This document shows positions 6,530 to 8,611 of a DNA stretch of 8,611 nt, piece by piece. Both the position numbers and the translations under genes were made by a program. Where the stretch lies: positions 1-8,611 of the forward strand of contig JACCSC010000270.1 of assembly GCA_013813215.1 (NCBI GenBank), read 5' to 3'. The stretch's first letter is position 1; the number at the start of each line of letters is the position of its first letter. The notes below the pieces were generated by a model. That model was not told the origin of the DNA. It made no database searches and was given only the letters and a program-made list of their open reading frames with translations. The stretch is from Geodermatophilaceae bacterium. Lineage in GTDB: Bacteria > Actinomycetota > Actinomycetes > Mycobacteriales > Geodermatophilaceae.

Positions 6530-7163
6530 CGGACACCTCCTCCGATTGGGGCTGCGGATTACGGTGGGCGAAGAAGTCCTCCTCGGTGATCAGGAGGTCG
6601 TGTAAGACGGCCGCAACAAGGCGACGCTTCACCACCGCATCGCTTTCGTCGTACGTGATCACCTGCATGTCACCGACCACGGGGTCTTCAGTCGGCCAGA
6701 CCCGCTCGACCGTCCGGGCGACGCCCTCCCACAGCTCAGGGAACGACCCGGCAGCGTGCTCGGCCAACACTCTGGCGTCCTCGTCATCGCCCACGAGGGC
6801 GTCGAGCGCCATGTCCGCGAATCGCAGGGCGCGTACGAGTTCGCGACGCGCCTGCAGTAGGGCCGTCATCGCCATGCGCTCGTAGGCGTGGAACTGGACG
6901 GGTCCGCTGTCGGGAAACCATCGTGCGGCCACGTCCAAGGACAGATCGAGTGCGTCGACTAGCGCAACCGCTTCCTCCAGCCGGACCGACCGCCCCCCGG
7001 TTTCGATGCGCGTGATGGCCGTGGGGTCAAGCTTGATACGCGGCGACAGGTTCTCGGCTAGCTCGCGCTGGCTCCACCCCCGTTCCTGCCGCGCCGCCCG
7101 GACGGCCCTGCCGAAGATGGACTCGAGGCCGCCGGCGTTGCCGTGCTCTGGCGGCAGCGGCAT
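6504..7163 (-). CDS. XRE-family HTH regulator
   Basis: A 219-residue protein with an N-terminal Cro/C1-type helix-turn-helix at about residues 14-75: FGRAVRAARQERGWSQRELAENL, then PTAITRIETGGRSVRLEEAVALVDALDL. The remaining two thirds contains helical, charged segments and no recognised domain; the C-terminus is Glu-rich (SEEVSGGERREED). It probably represses or controls the integrative module, including its own gene and the divergent excisionase cassette, by binding in the 149-bp gap upstream; this is inferred from position. It starts at ATG 7163 with no obvious Shine-Dalgarno. Its last 26 bases overlap the integrase start, so the integrase ribosome binding site lies inside this gene. The frame appears intact, unlike its integrase neighbour. 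Confidence 0.85.
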   Translation of the reverse strand: MPLPPEHGNAGGLESIFGRAVRAARQERGWSQRELAENLSPRIKLDPTAITRIETGGRSVRLEEAVALVDALDLSLDVAARWFPDSGPVQFHAYERMAMTALLQARRELVRALRFADMALDALVGDDEDARVLAEHAAGSFPELWEGVARTVERVWPTEDPVVGDMQVITYDESDAVVKRRLVAAVLHDLLITEEDFFAHRNPQPQSEEVSGGERREED

Positions 7164-7312
7164 CAGTCGGTCTGGCGATCTCGGCTCGGGACGGCTGCGC
7201 TGCTCAGCGTTGGTTCCTGCATGTTCCGCAGCGTACTGCTTGCCCCGCAGCGAAAGAAGTGGTTCAGTAATGCAACGGTGTGATTTGTGCAGACGACTGC
7301 GGATAGAACAGG
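7164..7312. promoter_or_regulatory. Divergent control region between the XRE gene and the excisionase cassette
   Basis: This 149-bp gap must hold promoters for both directions and probably the XRE operator. Two small structures are visible: a CGCTG-CT-CAGCG inverted repeat at 7198-7209, and the octamer CCGCAGCG occurring twice within about 25 bases (7223-7248). No -10/-35 pair is convincing in either direction, so no specific promoter is claimed. Confidence 0.4.
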
Positions 7313-7504
7313 ATGGGCGACCTACTGCTGACTGACGAGGTAGCCGCGTGCATCCGGGTGCCCGCGGCGACTCTGCGGTACTGGCGCCACTGTGGCACTG
7401 GCCCGAGGAGCTTCAAGGTCGGCCGCCGCGTGATGTACCGCCGCGCCGACGTCGAGGCGTGGCTCGATCGGCAGTACGCCGACGGCGGGAACCCGGCCGC
7501 GTGA
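7313..7504 (+). CDS. Excisionase-like HTH protein (MerR-type HTH_17)
   Basis: The 63-residue protein consists of one winged-helix domain of the excisionase/MerR-like type. Residues 5-27 (LLTDEVAACIRVPAATLRYW) form the helix-turn-helix, followed by the wing GPRSFKVGRRVMYRRADVEAWLDRQ (30-54), whose arrangement is typical of Xis proteins in actinomycete integrative elements and phages. The expected role is to direct the integrase toward excision, or to regulate transcription. The start is ATG 7313 without a good ribosome binding site. Its TGA stop overlaps the GTG of the next gene (GTGA at 7501-7504). It is divergent from the integrase, with the regulator gene between them, which differs from the common xis-int operon order. 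With the integrase broken, it probably has no excision partner unless one is supplied in trans. Confidence 0.85.
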   Translation: MGDLLLTDEVAACIRVPAATLRYWRHCGTGPRSFKVGRRVMYRRADVEAWLDRQYADGGNPAA

Positions 7505-7710
7505 GCCTCGGTCACATCTACTGCCCCCGTTGCGGCAGCGGCCCGTACGCCGTCATGCGGGGATGGCGGCTGCGCCCGCACGGACCCCGGACGAGTTGCC
7601 ACGGCCCTGACGCCGACACCGTGCTGTGGGCCGCGATGGGACTGCCGATCCGCAACGGCCGGCCGTGGGTCGAGCGGCCGTGGTGGTCCGATCGGGAGCA
7701 CACCCGATGA
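7501..7710 (+). CDS. Small zinc-ribbon-like protein
   Basis: A 69-residue protein beginning VSLGHIYCPRCGSGPYAVMR, with CPRC at Cys8/Cys11, then Cys33-His34 (TSCHGPD) and an additional His5; these could form a zinc ribbon. The rest is rich in Trp, Arg and Pro (RPWVERPWW). It is too small for a catalytic domain and may bind nucleic acid or another protein of the element. The GTG start overlaps the excisionase stop (GTGA), and the TGA stop at 7708-7710 overlaps the ATG of the next gene (ATGA), so the three genes are probably translated as a coupled unit. The family is not recognised, and the zinc-binding call rests on cysteine spacing alone. Confidence 0.65.
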   Translation: MSLGHIYCPRCGSGPYAVMRGWRLRPHGPRTSCHGPDADTVLWAAMGLPIRNGRPWVERPWWSDREHTR

Positions 7711-8105
7711 GGCGACCGTTCCTCGGCGACCCTCCCGACGATCTGCGAGACCCCTACGTGCGCCGGCTGCCCCTGACGTGGAGCGAGTGGAAACGGGCCA
7801 TTCGAGGATGGATCGCCGAACCGCATCACATCGCCGCGGCGTTGACGCTGGCCGGCTACGCGAACAAGGACGGCAGCAATGCCCATCCAGGGGTTGAGCG
7901 GCTCGCCGATGACCTCTGTCGCGGACCTCGCGCCGTCCGCTACACCCTGGCCGCACTCGAGGAGGCAGGGTTCATCACCCGCGCCAGTCGAGGTGGCCGT
8001 CAAGGCATCCCGAAGGGCCACGCGAACGCCTACCAGCTGACGATCCCGGCGCCGCTGGCCGCCGCGACGGGACTGTGGGACGACGAACGCCACGGTCGAC
8101 AGTAG
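7707..8105 (+). CDS. Winged-helix protein of the integrative element (HTH_36-like), probably cut short
   Basis: The 132-residue protein has a helix-turn-helix of the type seen in replication-initiator and replisome-organiser proteins. Residues 40-95 read HHIAAALTLAGYANKDGSNA, then HPGVERLADDLCRGPRAVRY (60-79) as the recognition unit, and TLAALEEAGFITRASRGGR as the wing. The N-terminus (LPLTWSEWKRAIRGW) is Trp-rich. A role in replication or transcriptional control of the element is inferred. ATG 7707 overlaps the previous stop (ATGA), with GGAG at 7695-7698. The frame ends at TAG 8103-8105, immediately followed by ATG in the same frame, and stays open to 8420. Reading the TAG as a mutated TGG would extend the protein through the repeat array, so the present stop may be a truncating nonsense mutation. 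A one-base slip into the RPQAL frame is an alternative. Confidence 0.75.
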   Translation: MRRPFLGDPPDDLRDPYVRRLPLTWSEWKRAIRGWIAEPHHIAAALTLAGYANKDGSNAHPGVERLADDLCRGPRAVRYTLAALEEAGFITRASRGGRQGIPKGHANAYQLTIPAPLAAATGLWDDERHGRQ

Positions 8106-8140
8106 ATGGAGCGCCCCGACTATGCCCCGCGATCACGACA

Positions 8141-8169
8141 GACCACAGGCACTGCCGGTGCCCGTGGTC
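8141..8169 (+). repeat. Hairpin formed by repeat copy 1 and an inverted partner
   Basis: GACCACAGGCAC (8141-8152) can pair with GTGCCCGTGGTC (8158-8169) across a 5-base loop, with one mismatch that would be a G-U pair in RNA. Smaller related hairpins are AGTGCC/GGCACT around copy 2 (8183-8201, 7-base loop) and a perfect GGCACT-CCC-AGTGCC after copy 4 (8238-8252). There is no T-run, so an intrinsic terminator is not indicated. Confidence 0.6.
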
Positions 8170-8243
8170 GAGCCCTCCAAGGAGTGCCGACCACAGGCAC
8201 TTTTGGGCCGACCACAGGCACTTTCGACGCGACCACAGGCACT
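8141..8243 (+). repeat. Iteron-like array: four GACCACAGGCACT repeats
   Basis: Identical 13-mers lie at 8141-8153, 8189-8201, 8210-8222 and 8231-8243. The last three start exactly 21 bp apart (two helical turns), separated by 8 variable bases; the first is 48 bp upstream of the second. The 21-bp step keeps any reading frame, so the array reads as TTGT, RPQAL or DHRH repeats. The invariant A-ending codons this forces are unusual for the GC-rich background, which favours conservation of the DNA itself. The site directly follows a winged-helix gene. Likely roles are an origin iteron array or a binding site for the HTH or XRE protein. Confidence 0.8.
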
Positions 8244-8393
8244 CCCAGTGCCCCCCACCTCGTACGTAACACCGCGTCTCTTACACCGTTCCGCTATTCC
8301 GATAGCGGGCGCACTTCTGCGAAGCGACGCCCCAGTGAAGAACGCGAGGATGAAGACCACGACGAAGAGCAAGAACGCAGCAACGAGTGGTCC

Positions 8394-8611
8394 TGTCAGT
8401 CTGATCTGGCCCCACCGTGACGGTCTGATTTGGCCCCATCTCCGACACGCCGGGGCGTTGTTGTGACGGTCTGATCTGGCCCCACCCCGAAGGCTCGCCG
8501 TGTTGCTGGCGGCGTGCGGGAAGGGCGGAAAGTGGCGAGGTCGAGGGTGGAGCTGTTCGAGGCGATACGACGCGATGACCGGTTGGAGCAGCTGTCGGTG
8601 CGGGCGTTGTC
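8394..8611 (+). mobile_element. Left end of an IS21-family insertion sequence (partial)
   Basis: The element appears to begin at TGTCAG (8394), a TG end as usual in the IS21 family. Three direct copies of the 16-mer GTCTGAT(C/T)TGGCCCCA follow at 8399-8414, 8423-8438 and 8469-8484, the kind of multiple terminal transposase-binding repeat known in this family. The start of an istA-type gene comes next. The right end, istB and the target duplication lie outside the window. The insertion interrupts the region behind the repeat array of the integrative element. The exact left base is inferred from the TG rule and the outermost repeat. Confidence 0.8.
8532..8611 (+). CDS. istA: IS21-family transposase IstA (N-terminal fragment)
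   Basis: A GTG at 8532 opens a frame that runs off the right edge after 26 codons. The product begins MARSRVELFEAIRRDDRLEQ and continues LSVRALS, matching the N-terminus of IS21-type transposases (SRVELFEAIRRD followed by a start of the HTH region). IstA is the DDE transposase that works with the ATPase IstB. A purine-rich GGGCGGAAA precedes the start. The gene lies 47 bases after the third terminal repeat, as expected for the first gene of such an element. The catalytic domain is outside the window. Confidence 0.75.
   Translation, partial: MARSRVELFEAIRRDDRLEQLSVRAL

Larger units (their letters stand above)
8106..8393 (+). pseudogene. Possible lost C-terminal extension of the HTH gene, carrying the repeat array
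   Basis: This stretch between the TAG and the IS end has no confident independent gene. In the same frame as the HTH gene it reads MERPDYAPRS, then repeated TTGT motifs across the DNA repeats, then a highly charged segment (KRRPSEEREDEDHDEEQER, ending near 8388) until the IS begins. Another frame, from ATG 8122, gives RPQAL repeats. The simplest view is a disordered C-terminal extension cut off first by an amber codon and then by the IS. It may instead be non-coding DNA whose function lies in the repeats. No ribosome binding site favours separate translation from 8106. Confidence 0.4.

Noticed and set aside
7385..7397. GCCAC-T-GTGGC inverted repeat inside the excisionase gene
   Set aside because: It lies in a conserved coding stretch (RHCGTGPRSF) and is short enough to be due to chance.
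8141..8243. CRISPR array
   Set aside because: Repeats are only 13 bases and spacers 8 bases with irregular first spacing, and there are no cas genes; iteron or operator repeats fit better.
8122..8466. Independent gene from ATG 8122 with RPQAL repeats
   Set aside because: No ribosome binding site, it runs across the IS boundary, and the repeats read equally well in other frames, so an independent gene is not supported.

Overview
High-GC DNA with GTG starts, translationally coupled gene junctions and TANNNT-type -10 elements. Gene content and order match an actinobacterium. The order lipA - DUF4191 gene - RDD gene (opposite strand) - glnA is the one known from Mycobacterium tuberculosis (Rv2218, Rv2219, Rv2219A, Rv2220). 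The genus cannot be fixed from the sequence; a soil actinomycete of the Geodermatophilaceae type is only a guess.

Positions 1-5424 look like chromosomal backbone. The window opens with the acidic, proline-rich C-terminus of an unidentified protein. Next come a possible leaderless 22-codon leader ORF, lipoyl synthase (lipA), a membrane-anchored or secreted sulfatase that is extra relative to the M. tuberculosis order, a DUF4191 membrane protein with a leaderless-type promoter, a convergent RDD membrane protein, and type I glutamine synthetase (glnA). In front of glnA lies a four-half-site sequence matching the GlnR box of actinomycetes, so glnA is probably under nitrogen control.

Positions 5451 to about 8393 hold a small integrative-element module inserted right behind glnA. 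On the minus strand are an XRE-type regulator and a tyrosine integrase that is broken twice (one-base deletion plus in-frame ochre stop). Divergent from them, on the plus strand, is a tightly coupled cassette: an excisionase-like HTH protein, a small zinc-ribbon-like protein, and a winged-helix protein of the kind found in replication or control modules. Immediately after the last gene is an array of four GACCACAGGCAC repeats, three of them exactly 21 bp apart, with inverted partners that can form hairpins. It resembles an iteron or operator array and is the most intriguing element here.

From about 8394 to the end is the left end of an IS21-family insertion sequence, with three copies of a 16-bp terminal repeat and the start of istA. 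It cuts off whatever followed the repeat array. The nonsense and frameshift lesions plus the IS insertion suggest a decaying, probably immobile element.
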